From positions 62,001 through 126,000 of the forward strand of contig NZ_JALNTY010000001.1 of assembly GCF_023161965.1 (NCBI RefSeq): a stretch of DNA of 64,000 nucleotides, in the 5' to 3' direction. The stretch comes from Anaerosoma tenue (GTDB lineage: Bacteria; Actinomycetota; Coriobacteriia; Anaerosomatales; Anaerosomataceae). Positions 51,762 to 60,799 of this stretch are shown here, piece by piece. The notes beneath the pieces were generated by a model. The model had not been told where the DNA came from, did no database searches, and saw only the letters and a program-made list of their open reading frames with translations. Position 1 is the stretch's first letter. Each line of letters starts with the position of its first letter. The position numbers were made by a program, and so were the translations under genes.

Positions 51762-52802
51762 TTGTCGCTTCTGGATATGTTCTTCGACTCGTGGGGCGGA
51801 GATATGGCGGTCGATCTCGGGACCGCCAACACACTCGTGTCCGTCCGCGGCCGGGGGATCGTCCTCATAGAGCCGTCGGTGGTCGCCGTTGAGCGCGACA
51901 CCAAACGCGTGCTCGCCGTTGGTGTTGACGCCAAGCGGATGCTTGGCCGTACGCCGGGAAGCATCGTGGCGATCCGGCCCCTCAAGGACGGCGTCATTGC
52001 CGACTTCGAGGTCACCGAGGCGATGCTCCGGTACTTCATCAGCAAGACGCGTGTGAAGCGCTTCCCGTGGCAACCCAAGCCGCGCGTCGTCGTGTGCGTC
52101 CCATCAGGGGTCACCGAGGTCGAGAAGCGGGCCGTGTTCGAAGCCACGATGACCGCCGGAGCCCGCAGCGCGTACCTGATCGAGGAGCCGATGGCGGCGG
52201 CGATCGGCGCCGGTCTCCCGATCCAGGAACCCACGGGGAACATGGTCGTGGATATCGGCGGCGGCACGACGGAGGTGGCGGTCATCTCGCTCGGCGGGAT
52301 CGTCGTTGCCGAGTCGATCCGCATCGGCGGCGACGAGTTCGACGAGTCGATCATCTCCCACATCAAACGGGAGTACAACGTCCTCATAGGCGAACGCACG
52401 GCCGAGGAGATCAAGTTCGAGATCGGATCCGCGTTCCCGCTTACCGAGGAGCTCGACGTAGAGGTGCGGGGCCGGGATCTCACCACCGGGCTGCCGCGCA
52501 CCTTCCAGGTGTCCTCGGAAGAGGTGCGCACGGCCATCGAGGAGCCCACGCTCGCCATCATCCAGGCGATCAAGTGGACGCTCGAGAAGACGCCGCCGGA
52601 GCTCGCCAGCGACATCATGGAGTACGGCATCGTGCTCACCGGTGGCGGCGCACTGCTCAGGTCGCTGGATGAGCGCCTTCGCGCCGAGACCGGCATGCCG
52701 GTGCATGTGTCGGAGAATGCGCTCATCAACGTGGTGTTGGGCTCGGCGCAGGCGCTCGAGGAGATCGACGTCCTGAAGAAAGTCCTGACAGTCTCCCACT
52801 AG
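51762..52802 (+). CDS. mreB: Rod-shape-determining protein MreB
   Basis: 346 aa with a TTG start, chosen because GGAG lies 7 nt upstream and the N-terminus ([20 protein letters not shown]) is of family length. Actin-fold phosphate loops are present: [20 protein letters not shown] and [20 protein letters not shown]. The adenosine motif [17 protein letters not shown] is near residue 300. It polymerises at the membrane and guides lateral wall synthesis. It heads the mreBCD-PBP2-rodA operon. Confidence 0.97.
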   Translation: MSLLDMFFDSWGGDMAVDLGTANTLVSVRGRGIVLIEPSVVAVERDTKRVLAVGVDAKRMLGRTPGSIVAIRPLKDGVIADFEVTEAMLRYFISKTRVKRFPWQPKPRVVVCVPSGVTEVEKRAVFEATMTAGARSAYLIEEPMAAAIGAGLPIQEPTGNMVVDIGGGTTEVAVISLGGIVVAESIRIGGDEFDESIISHIKREYNVLIGERTAEEIKFEIGSAFPLTEELDVEVRGRDLTTGLPRTFQVSSEEVRTAIEEPTLAIIQAIKWTLEKTPPELASDIMEYGIVLTGGGALLRSLDERLRAETGMPVHVSENALINVVLGSAQALEEIDVLKKVLTVSH

Positions 52803-52817
52803 CGGCGGAGGACGCTC

Positions 52818-53675
52818 ATGCGCATCGGGCAGTCCGAGCCGAGACGGCGCAAACCGATACTCCTCATCGTCCTGGTGGCGATCTCACTGGTGATGCTCAC
52901 GATGTACTTCCGTGAGAGCGACGCCGGTCTGCTCCACACTGCCCGTCGGGTCACGCTCGAGGTCACCTCTCCGATCGCGCGTCTGGGGACGATCATCACC
53001 TCGCCGGTGCGCGCGGTGGGCGACTACTTCGAGGACGTCGGCGCATCGCGGGAGCGCGTTCTGGCGCTCGAGCAGCAGAACGAGGAGCTGCGGGCCCGGC
53101 TCGCCGAGCTGGAGGAGGCGCGTCAGGAGAACGAACGCCTCCGCGCCCTCGTGGACTTCGCCGAGGAGCGCAAGTTCGCCAAGCTCGGCGCCGAGGTCAT
53201 CCGCCGTCCGGTGAGCATCTGGGAGGGTGTCATCGTCATCGACCGCGGGTCGGACGATGACGTCGAGCCCGGTATGCCGGTCATCGCCGCGCAGGGGCTC
53301 GTTGGCCAGGTGGCCGATGTGTCCTCGAACTCGGCCACGGTACGTCTGATCAGCGACCAGCAGAGCGGTGTGTCCGTGATCGTGCAGTCCACGCGCACAC
53401 CGGGCGTCGTCCGTGGGTCGCTCGACGGGTCCCTGTCGCTTGACTTCGTGGACCGGGCGTACCTGCCTGTCGAGGGTGACGTGGTGATCACGAGCGGGCT
53501 CGGCGGGGTGTACCCCGGCGGCATCGTCGTGGGCGACGTGATCTCGGTCGATGATCGTCACGGAGAGCTGTATCCGCGCATCAACGTGGCCTCTCGCGTG
53601 CCGATCGGTTCCATCGAGGAGGTCTTCGTGCTCGTGGGTGCAGTGGTGGAAGCCGATCCGGGGGAGATCGAATGA
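52818..53675 (+). CDS. mreC: Rod-shape-determining protein MreC
   Basis: 285 aa, ATG with GCGGAGG upstream. One membrane helix (about residues 12-32, PILLIVLVAISLVMLTMYF), a coiled coil (about 75-115, EQQNEELRARLAELEEARQE) and two beta-barrel domains (IVIDRGSDDDVEPGMPVIAA, VVITSGLGGVYPGGIVVGDV). It bridges MreB to PBP2 outside the membrane. mreD overlaps its stop. Confidence 0.96.
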   Translation: MRIGQSEPRRRKPILLIVLVAISLVMLTMYFRESDAGLLHTARRVTLEVTSPIARLGTIITSPVRAVGDYFEDVGASRERVLALEQQNEELRARLAELEEARQENERLRALVDFAEERKFAKLGAEVIRRPVSIWEGVIVIDRGSDDDVEPGMPVIAAQGLVGQVADVSSNSATVRLISDQQSGVSVIVQSTRTPGVVRGSLDGSLSLDFVDRAYLPVEGDVVITSGLGGVYPGGIVVGDVISVDDRHGELYPRINVASRVPIGSIEEVFVLVGAVVEADPGEIE

Positions 53676-54184
53676 CGCGCTGGTGGACGACCGCGGGTGC
53701 GCTTCTCGGCGCACTGGTCTTGCAGGTGATGATCGCACCGCACATCGCCGTGTTCGGCATATCCCCGAACCTGCTGCTCCTCGTGGTGATCACCCTCGCG
53801 TTCGTGGAGGGGCCGTCCGAGGGAGCCACGGCGGGTTTCGTTGCGGGCCTGCTGCTCGATCTTCTGTCGACAGGCCCTATCGGCGCATGGGCGCTCGTGA
53901 TGTCTGTCACCGGTTACCTCAGCGGGTCGCTGAAGGAGAACCTGTTCGCGGAAGGATGGCTCGCCCCGGTGACGGTGGGGATCGTGGCGGCTCTGACGGC
54001 CGACCTGGCGTACCTCGTGGTGGTATCCGTGCTCGGCGTGGGGCCCGCGTTCGGGAGCGCGATCGTGCGACTGGTGCTCCCACGCGCGGTGTACAATGCG
54101 GTCCTGGTCATGCTCGTGTATCCGTGGTTGGCGCGCTTCTTGCGCACGGACCGTTCGATGAAGTCCTTCCGCCGCCTCGCCTGA
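53672..54184 (+). CDS. mreD: Rod-shape-determining protein MreD
   Basis: 170 aa, ATG overlapping the mreC stop. It is a polytopic membrane protein of usual MreD length with VTLAFVEGPSEGATAGFVAG-type (ITLAFVEG..) and GPIGAWALVMSVTGYLSGSL segments. It completes MreBCD. The PBP2 gene follows after 40 bp. Confidence 0.92.
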   Translation: MTRWWTTAGALLGALVLQVMIAPHIAVFGISPNLLLLVVITLAFVEGPSEGATAGFVAGLLLDLLSTGPIGAWALVMSVTGYLSGSLKENLFAEGWLAPVTVGIVAALTADLAYLVVVSVLGVGPAFGSAIVRLVLPRAVYNAVLVMLVYPWLARFLRTDRSMKSFRRLA

Positions 54185-54224
54185 GGCGGTCTTCCAACCG
54201 GCGTCTCTGGAGTGTCGCGTACCT

Positions 54225-56147
54225 ATGCCTACTGTCCGTGAGGAGCACAGGTCCCGGTTCGGTGTCCTCGGCATCGTCATCATCGTCGTGCTCTCAGCCC
54301 TGCTCGTACGCCTCTGGACCATGCAGGTCCTGAACGGCGAGTCTTTCGCGGCGCAGGCCGAGAACAACCGCGTGCGTGAGATCTCGCTCGAGGCCCCCAG
54401 GGGGCGGATACTCGACAGGAACGGGGAGCCGCTGGTCACCAACCGCTCCGCGCTCGCGGTGAGCGTGGATCCGTCCCACGACGATGTGCGTGCGCTTCTT
54501 GTGCGCACATGGACCGAGGACACCGCCGATGACCCCACGTCCAGCGAGATCACGGAGATGTTCGGTGAGATCGCTGACCTGCTGGGCACGACACCGGCTG
54601 AGATCTACACGCAGGTGACCGACGTGCAACAGGAGGCGCTGCGCCCCCGGGTCATCGCGATCGACGCGTCGATGGAGGCGGTGGCGCAGATCCTCGAGCG
54701 CCAGACCGACTTCCCGTGGGCGCTTGTGGAAGAGACGGCCGTGCGTGAGTATCCGAATGGCACGCTCGCCGCGCATCTGCTGGGCTACACGGGGGTCATC
54801 TCTCAGACCCAGTACGAACAGTCCGACGAATACGCCGGATATGAGCCGGGCGACACTGTGGGAAAGAGCGGCGTGGAGCGGCAGTACGAAGGCGTGCTCC
54901 AGGGAGACAAGGGCTGGCGCCGTATCGAGGTGAACGCCTCGGGCAAGTCGCAGGGCGTGGTGAGCGAGCAGGCGCCGCGGCCCGGCAACGACATCAGGCT
55001 CACGATCGACGTCGAGGTGCAGCGCGTCGCCGAGGAGCAGTTGGAGCTCGCGCTCGCCGAATCGCACCGGCAGGGCTACACCAGCGCGAAAGCGGCGGCG
55101 GCGGTGGTCCTCGACGTGCAGACCGGCGAGGTGCTGGCATCCACCAGCCGGCCGACGTACGATCCGGCGGCGTTCCTCGGCGGGATCAGCACTGCCGAGT
55201 GGGAGGCGCTCACCGCCAAGGGGAGCGAGTACCCGCTGAACGACCGAGTGGTGATGGGCGCCTATCCGCCCGCGTCCACCTTCAAGGTGGTCACCGCGAT
55301 CTCCGGGCTGGAGGCGGGCATCACCTCGGAGAACAGCACCTACAACTGCACCGGCCGCTGGACCGAGATGGGCAAGCAGTGGCCCAAGCGTTGCTGGAAA
55401 CGGACCGGCCACGGCACGCTGAGTCTGCGGGCCGGCATCAAGCACTCGTGTGACGTCGTCTTCTACGAGATCGGTTACGAGCTGTACAAGCGCGAGCTTG
55501 AGGAGCTTCAGGCGACCTCCCGGCTGTTCGGCCTGGGCGAGAAGTCGGGGATAGACCTGCCGGGCGAGGTCTCCGGGCGCGTGCCGGACGCCGCCTGGAA
55601 GAAGCGGTACAACGAGAACTACCCCGAATACCAAATGTGGCTTCCCGGCGACACCGTGAACATGTCCATCGGACAGGGCGACATGCTCACCACGCCGCTC
55701 CAGATGGCGCTCGTGTACGCGGGCATCGCTAACGATGGCGTGGTCATGAAGCCGCACGTGCTGAAGGACGTTCTCGGTAGCGAGGGCGAGGTCGTAAGAA
55801 CGATCGCGCCGGAAACGCTGCATGACACCGGCGTCTCCAGCGAGGTGCTCGGGGTCGTCGAGCGCGGCCTCGTGGACGTGACGGAGACAGGCACGGCCAA
55901 GGGAGCGTTCGCCGGTTTCGGCCCCACCGTTGCCGGCAAGACCGGCACCGCTGAGGTGAAGGGCAAGGACGACTACGCGTGGTTCTGCGCGTACGCCCCG
56001 GCCGAGGAGCCGCGGTATGCGGTGGCGGTGGTCGTGGAGCAGGGAGGTCACGGCGGCTCGGTGGCCGGTCCGGCGGCGCGGAACATCCTCGCGCAGCTGC
56101 TCGGCGAGCCGATCGAGACGGTCCGCGCCACGGATGTGTCGAGGTGA
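54225..56147 (+). CDS. mrdA: Penicillin-binding protein 2 (peptidoglycan transpeptidase)
   Basis: 640 aa, ATG. One N-terminal membrane helix (VLGIVIIVVLSALLVRLWTM). A PBP dimerisation domain with RGRILDRNGEPLVTNRSALA follows. The transpeptidase domain has the catalytic Ser351 in STFK, an SxD-type motif (HSCDVVF) near residue 411 and KTGT at Lys572. It is a class B monofunctional enzyme that cross-links wall peptides during elongation with RodA, encoded next. No unusual truncation. Confidence 0.95.
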   Translation: MPTVREEHRSRFGVLGIVIIVVLSALLVRLWTMQVLNGESFAAQAENNRVREISLEAPRGRILDRNGEPLVTNRSALAVSVDPSHDDVRALLVRTWTEDTADDPTSSEITEMFGEIADLLGTTPAEIYTQVTDVQQEALRPRVIAIDASMEAVAQILERQTDFPWALVEETAVREYPNGTLAAHLLGYTGVISQTQYEQSDEYAGYEPGDTVGKSGVERQYEGVLQGDKGWRRIEVNASGKSQGVVSEQAPRPGNDIRLTIDVEVQRVAEEQLELALAESHRQGYTSAKAAAAVVLDVQTGEVLASTSRPTYDPAAFLGGISTAEWEALTAKGSEYPLNDRVVMGAYPPASTFKVVTAISGLEAGITSENSTYNCTGRWTEMGKQWPKRCWKRTGHGTLSLRAGIKHSCDVVFYEIGYELYKRELEELQATSRLFGLGEKSGIDLPGEVSGRVPDAAWKKRYNENYPEYQMWLPGDTVNMSIGQGDMLTTPLQMALVYAGIANDGVVMKPHVLKDVLGSEGEVVRTIAPETLHDTGVSSEVLGVVERGLVDVTETGTAKGAFAGFGPTVAGKTGTAEVKGKDDYAWFCAYAPAEEPRYAVAVVVEQGGHGGSVAGPAARNILAQLLGEPIETVRATDVSR

Positions 56148-56151
56148 TGCA

Positions 56152-57267
56152 GTGAACAAGACGCTCGGACAGCGCATCCTCGACAAGGTGAACGTGCCGC
56201 TCGTGCTGTGGGTCCTGGCACTTCTCGTGTACGGCAGCATCGTTGTGGCATCCGCCACGTCGGAGATGGCGGGCGGCGCAGGGCTGTTGCGACGCCACAT
56301 CCTCGGTGCGGTCGTGGGCCTCGTTCCGCTCGCGCTCGCGTGGGCGTTCGATTACACCCGGCTCCGTGGGTGGCATGGCGTGCTGGTCACCATGGGCGCA
56401 CTGCTCCTCATAAGCCCCCGCCTTCCGGGCATCGGCTATGAGGCCGGCGGCGCCACGTCGTGGATCCAACTCTTCGGTGTCCGTCTGTTCCAGCCGTCCG
56501 AGCCCGCGAAGCTGATCTTCATCGTCGTGGCGGCAGCGGTGATCGCGTCGTTCAAGGGGAGGATCGACTCGCCGCGTGAGGTAGGCGTGGTGGGCGCATA
56601 CGTCGCGGGCGCCGTGGGACTCATCCTGCTTCAGCCCGACCTGGGTACCGGCCTTGTCTTCGTGGCCATCGCGTTCGTCATGCTCATCGTGGGCGGGATG
56701 AAGGGTCGCTACTTTGCGATCGCCGCGGGCCTGCTCGTGGTGGCCACGTTCGTCGTCCTGCAGTTCGGCCTGCTGGCCGACTACCAGGAGGACAGGCTCC
56801 TGGTCTTCGTCGATCCCTCGCGTGATCCGGCCGGGGCCGGATACAACCTCGCGCAGTCGAAGATCGCTATCGGCTCGGGAGGGCTGGCGGGCAAGGGTCT
56901 CGGCTCCGGCACGCAGTCCAACCTGCACTTCATCCCAGCGCGTCACACAGACTTCATCTTCTCGGTGCTGGGGGAGGAACTGGGCTTCATCGGTGCCGTG
57001 ACATTGCTCGGTTTGTATCTTGCCCTGCTGCTCACGGCTCTTGCGATCGCCACATCGTCGCGCGATCTGTTCGGCGCCCTCATCGCCGCGGGGGTGCTGG
57101 GGATGTGGCTGTTCCAGATTCTGGAGAACGTGGGCATGACGGTGGGTATGATGCCTATTACAGGCATCCCTTTGCCGTTCATGAGTTTCGGGAGCTCGGC
57201 GATGGTGACGAATCTCGGCGCTGTCGGGCTGCTGCTCTCGGTATGGTCGCGCCGTTACGGGGCCTGA
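56152..57267 (+). CDS. rodA: Peptidoglycan polymerase RodA (SEDS)
   Basis: 371 aa, GTG 4 nt after the PBP2 stop, whose region supplies GAGGTGAT. Ten or so membrane helices. SEDS motifs: SWIQLFGVRLFQPSEPAKL, LLQPDLGTGLVF, SNLHFIPARHTDFIFSVLGE and GIPLPFMSFGSSAMV. It polymerises glycan strands from lipid II as the partner of PBP2. Its length is normal for the family. Confidence 0.95.
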   Translation: MNKTLGQRILDKVNVPLVLWVLALLVYGSIVVASATSEMAGGAGLLRRHILGAVVGLVPLALAWAFDYTRLRGWHGVLVTMGALLLISPRLPGIGYEAGGATSWIQLFGVRLFQPSEPAKLIFIVVAAAVIASFKGRIDSPREVGVVGAYVAGAVGLILLQPDLGTGLVFVAIAFVMLIVGGMKGRYFAIAAGLLVVATFVVLQFGLLADYQEDRLLVFVDPSRDPAGAGYNLAQSKIAIGSGGLAGKGLGSGTQSNLHFIPARHTDFIFSVLGEELGFIGAVTLLGLYLALLLTALAIATSSRDLFGALIAAGVLGMWLFQILENVGMTVGMMPITGIPLPFMSFGSSAMVTNLGAVGLLLSVWSRRYGA

Positions 57268-57290
57268 CCGCGAAGAAAGGAGTGCTCGCC

Positions 57291-58283
57291 ATGGGTCTGA
57301 TCAAGGGCGGGATGGGACTACCGGTGGACGTCCGCGACGTGACCAGGTCGGGTTCGCGCTACACCGAGGAGCGCGAGCTCCCGGTGCGGGTGGCCGTGTA
57401 CGTGGAAGTGGACGCGCCGGATCCGCTGATCGATGAACTCCGGGAGGCGCTGCGGCCACGGACGGCGCGCGCATCCCTGCAGATCGAAGTTGCCGAGCTC
57501 GGACAGACGCCGTCTCTGGCGCCGCTCACCGACGTGGCGATAGCGATCGCCGGTACGGGGAACGTGGGTCTGCAGCAGGCGGTGGCCTCGATCCGGCAGG
57601 CGCGCGTACCGCTCGTGGTCACCGGTATCGGCGACGGCGTGCGGAGCCGTGAGCTCGCCGACGCGCTCGGCCAGCCTACCGACGATGTGATCGTCTCGTA
57701 CGACCCTGTCGAGGTGATCGAGCGTGTGGGGTCGTGGCTGTCGGACACGCTGGGCACCAAACGGCTCGCACTGGCGCACAACTTCGCTTTCATGCGGCGG
57801 GCCGTTGCCGAGGACGCCGTCAAGACCACCGCGTGGCAGAACGCGCTGGTGGGGACGGTGACGCCTATCGCCGGGGCGGACATGCCGATCATGACCGCCA
57901 ATCAGGTGAAGATGCTGCTGCAGATCGCGGCGGCGTACGGCGAGCCGCTCGGCATGGAGCGGGTGAAGGAGCTGCTGGCCGTGGTGGGCGGCGGCTACCT
58001 CATGCGTACGATCGCGCGCCAGGCGCTGACCGTCGTGCCGGTCCTTGGGTGGGCGATCAAGGGCGGCGTGGCGTATACCGGTACGCTGGCCATGGGCAAG
58101 ACCGCCGTGCAGTACTTCGAGGACGGAAGCGACCTCGGGCAGCTCATAGCGCACTACAAGGGAGTGGTGGCGGAGGCGGCGACCAAGGTGCCGAAGCGCC
58201 GCAGGACCGCGTCCCTTCCCGTGGAAGAAGTCGGACAGATGGCGTTGCCGGTCGACGAGGGGACAGGTCCGGCCGGTGAATGA
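57291..58283 (+). CDS. DUF697 domain protein in the rod-shape operon
   Basis: 330 aa from ATG 57291 (GAAAGGAG upstream). N-terminal half: an alpha/beta region (VAIAIAGTGNVGLQQAVASI, PLVVTGIGDGVRSRELADAL) that looks Rossmann- or GTPase-adjacent but lacks a complete P-loop. C-terminal half: DUF697 with hydrophobic helices (VGGGYLMRTIARQALTVVPV, LGWAIKGGVAYTGTLAMG), likely membrane-associated. The last 8 bp overlap the radical SAM gene. Its function is unknown. Position downstream of rodA suggests an envelope link. Confidence 0.8.
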   Translation: MGLIKGGMGLPVDVRDVTRSGSRYTEERELPVRVAVYVEVDAPDPLIDELREALRPRTARASLQIEVAELGQTPSLAPLTDVAIAIAGTGNVGLQQAVASIRQARVPLVVTGIGDGVRSRELADALGQPTDDVIVSYDPVEVIERVGSWLSDTLGTKRLALAHNFAFMRRAVAEDAVKTTAWQNALVGTVTPIAGADMPIMTANQVKMLLQIAAAYGEPLGMERVKELLAVVGGGYLMRTIARQALTVVPVLGWAIKGGVAYTGTLAMGKTAVQYFEDGSDLGQLIAHYKGVVAEAATKVPKRRRTASLPVEEVGQMALPVDEGTGPAGE

Positions 58284-60123
58284 CGTGTGGGAGCGCGTCG
58301 AGCCGCTGCTCCGGCAGGTGGAGCGGCCGGCGCGCTACGTGGACCGTGAGTGGGGCGTGGTCCGGCGGCCTGACGCCGGTTACCACGTGGCGCTCATGTA
58401 TCCCGACACATACGAGGTGGGGATGGCCAATCAGGCGCTGCAGGTCCTCGCCGCACGGCTGTCCACTCTCGATGATGTCGCGTGCGAGCGGGTGTTCATC
58501 CCCTGGGTGGACATGTCGGCCGCCATGCGCGCGCACGAGGTCCCGCTGTTCACTCTGGAATCGTGTACGCCTGTGGCCGAGATGGACATACTCGGCATCA
58601 CGCTCCCCAACGAACTCACTTACACGAACGTGCTCGAGGCGCTCGATCTCGCGGGGATCCCCCTGCGGGCCCACGATCGCGGTGAGACCCACCCGCTGGT
58701 GGTCGGCGGGGGTCCGTGCTCGCACAATCCGGAGCCCATGGCGGCGTTCTTCGACGCGATCCTCGTAGGAGACGGCGAGGAGGCGCTGCTCGAGATCGTC
58801 GCGTCGCATCGCGCCTCGATGGCCGCCGGACTGTCGCGGGAGGAATCGGTGCGCGCTCTCGCCGGTATCGACGGCGTGTATGTGCCGTCGCTCTACCTCG
58901 TAGGAGACGATGGGGTCGTCCGGCCCGTGGACGACGCGCCTGCCCGGGTCACACGTCGCGTTCTCGCAGACTTGGACACGTACGTGTCACCCACATGTCC
59001 GGTGGTCCCCTATGCCGACGTCGTGCACGATCGGGCGACCGTGGAGGTGCTGCGGGGGTGTTCGAGAGGGTGCCGGTTCTGTCAGGCGGGCATGGTGTAT
59101 CGGCCGGTGCGCGAGAGGCCTGCCGACTCGATCGTGCGTGACGCCATCGCGAGTCTGCGGTGCACAGGTTACGAGGAGCTCTCGCTCACGTCGCTCTCCA
59201 CGGCCGACCATTCCCAGCTCGAAGAGGTTCTGCGACGGCTCGCGAACAGGCTGGAGGGCACCGGGACGGCGATCTCCGTGCCCTCGTTGCGCCTGGACTC
59301 GTTCACCGTCCCCCTGGCGCGTCTGCTGGGTGACGGACGTAAGGCCGGGCTCACATTCGCCCCCGAGGCCGGCTCGCAGAGGCTGCGGGATGCGATCAAC
59401 AAGAACATCACCGAGGAGGAGATCCTCACCGCCGTGGACCAGGCGTTCACGGCGGGGTGGCGACGGGTGAAGCTGTACTTCATGATCGGGCTTCCCACGG
59501 AGACCGACGAGGACGTGACTGCGATCGCCGCGCTCGTGGAGCGCGTGTTCGCCGCGGCGCGGGCAGCGACCCCTCCCGGCGAGCGCGGCGGGTTGCGCGT
59601 GGCCGTGTCGGTGTCGACCTTCGTGCCCAAGGCGCACACGCCGTTCCAGTGGGACGGGCAGCTGCCGATCGAGGAGGTCCGGCGCCGCCAGGTGATGCTG
59701 CGGCAGGCGATGCCGCGCAAGGGTGTCGAGCTGTCGTTCCACGACGCGGGGTCGTCGCTGCTCGAAGCCGTGCTGGCGAAGGGCGGCCGCGAGGCCGCCG
59801 CGGGCGTGGAGGCGGCGTGGCACGCGGGGGCGGTCTTCGACGCGTGGAGCGAGCACTTCTCGCTCGCGCGGTGGACCGAGGCGCTCGCCTCGGCAGGGAT
59901 CGACGCCGCTGCCTATGCGGCGGAGGCACGGGATCGCCACGGCGCGCTTCCGTGGGACCACATCGACAGCGGTCTCTCACCCGCATTCCTGCGCGCCGAG
60001 CGGGAACGCGCCGATCGCGCGGAAACGACCGCCGACTGCACGTTCGGCGACTGCACCGGGTGCGGGGTCTGCCCCGGGCTGGGTGTCGATGTCGTGGTCG
60101 CGGGAGGTGAGCGCCGTGGCTGA
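58276..60123 (+). CDS. B12-binding-type radical SAM protein (TIGR03960-like)
   Basis: 615 aa, GTG start overlapping the DUF697 stop. N-terminal cobalamin-binding-like domain (VALMYPDTYEVGMANQALQV, VVGGGPCSHNPEPMAAFFD). The radical-SAM motif is CSRGCRFC (Cys262, Cys266, Cys269). The core continues with LTFAPEAGSQRLRDAINKNI. The C-terminus has a further Cys cluster (CTFGDCTGCGVCPG), which may bind another Fe-S centre. It is paired with the next gene, as in many actinobacteria and Firmicutes. The reaction is not established. Confidence 0.9.
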   Translation: MNDVWERVEPLLRQVERPARYVDREWGVVRRPDAGYHVALMYPDTYEVGMANQALQVLAARLSTLDDVACERVFIPWVDMSAAMRAHEVPLFTLESCTPVAEMDILGITLPNELTYTNVLEALDLAGIPLRAHDRGETHPLVVGGGPCSHNPEPMAAFFDAILVGDGEEALLEIVASHRASMAAGLSREESVRALAGIDGVYVPSLYLVGDDGVVRPVDDAPARVTRRVLADLDTYVSPTCPVVPYADVVHDRATVEVLRGCSRGCRFCQAGMVYRPVRERPADSIVRDAIASLRCTGYEELSLTSLSTADHSQLEEVLRRLANRLEGTGTAISVPSLRLDSFTVPLARLLGDGRKAGLTFAPEAGSQRLRDAINKNITEEEILTAVDQAFTAGWRRVKLYFMIGLPTETDEDVTAIAALVERVFAAARAATPPGERGGLRVAVSVSTFVPKAHTPFQWDGQLPIEEVRRRQVMLRQAMPRKGVELSFHDAGSSLLEAVLAKGGREAAAGVEAAWHAGAVFDAWSEHFSLARWTEALASAGIDAAAYAAEARDRHGALPWDHIDSGLSPAFLRAERERADRAETTADCTFGDCTGCGVCPGLGVDVVVAGGERRG

Positions 60124-60787
60124 GGGATTCCGTCTGCGGGTGTGCTTCCGCAAGGCCGGACGCCTGCGCTACCTGTCGCACCTCGAGACCGGACGGGCAT
60201 GGGAGCGTGCTGCGCGGAGGGCAGGCTTGCCGTATGCTGTGACCCAGGGATACAACCCTCGCATGAAGGTCGCGTTCGGCCCGGCGCTTCCCGTGGGCAC
60301 GGCCGGTATGCGCGAGTACCTCGACATCACGTTGACGCGTTTCGTCCCGGTGGCGCAGGTGCAGGAGGGGTTGGGGGCGTCGATAGCGGAGGAGCTCGCG
60401 CCCGTGGAGTGTGGATACGTCTCGCCGGCTGAGCCCTCGCTCGCGTCGAGACTGACCATAGCCGAGTATGAAGTCGAGTTGGAGAGGGGGGTCCCGCCGC
60501 AGGAATTGGAGCGCTCGCTGGACGCGTTGATGAGGACCGGCGGTTTCGAGACCGAGCACAAGGGCAAGCAGAAGTTTTTCGACCTCGCCGTGGCGCTCCC
60601 GAAGGAGCCCGAGGTGATGTCGGACGCAGGTCGTGCCGCCGTTCGCATGTGGGTGAGGATGGGTCCACACGGATCCCTCCGGCCCGAGACGTTCATGAGC
60701 GCAGCCATCGGCCCCGGCCGGCCGGTCGCGGTGACACGTACGGAGCTGTTCATCGAGGACGAGCAGGGCTGGATCCGCCCACTGTAG
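60116..60787 (+). CDS. Radical SAM-associated protein (DUF2344, TIGR03936-like)
   Basis: 223 aa, GTG overlapping the radical SAM gene (GGGAGG upstream). It shows the family start FRLRVCFRKAGRLRYLSHLE and YAVTQGYNPRMKVAFGPALP. It is the usual partner of the preceding radical SAM protein, which in some lineages is fused to it, and commonly sits before the RNase E/G gene as here. The joint function is unknown. RNA modification or processing is a reasonable guess from the neighbourhood only. Confidence 0.9.
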   Translation: MAEGFRLRVCFRKAGRLRYLSHLETGRAWERAARRAGLPYAVTQGYNPRMKVAFGPALPVGTAGMREYLDITLTRFVPVAQVQEGLGASIAEELAPVECGYVSPAEPSLASRLTIAEYEVELERGVPPQELERSLDALMRTGGFETEHKGKQKFFDLAVALPKEPEVMSDAGRAAVRMWVRMGPHGSLRPETFMSAAIGPGRPVAVTRTELFIEDEQGWIRPL

Positions 60788-60799
60788 CGGGCACGCGAC

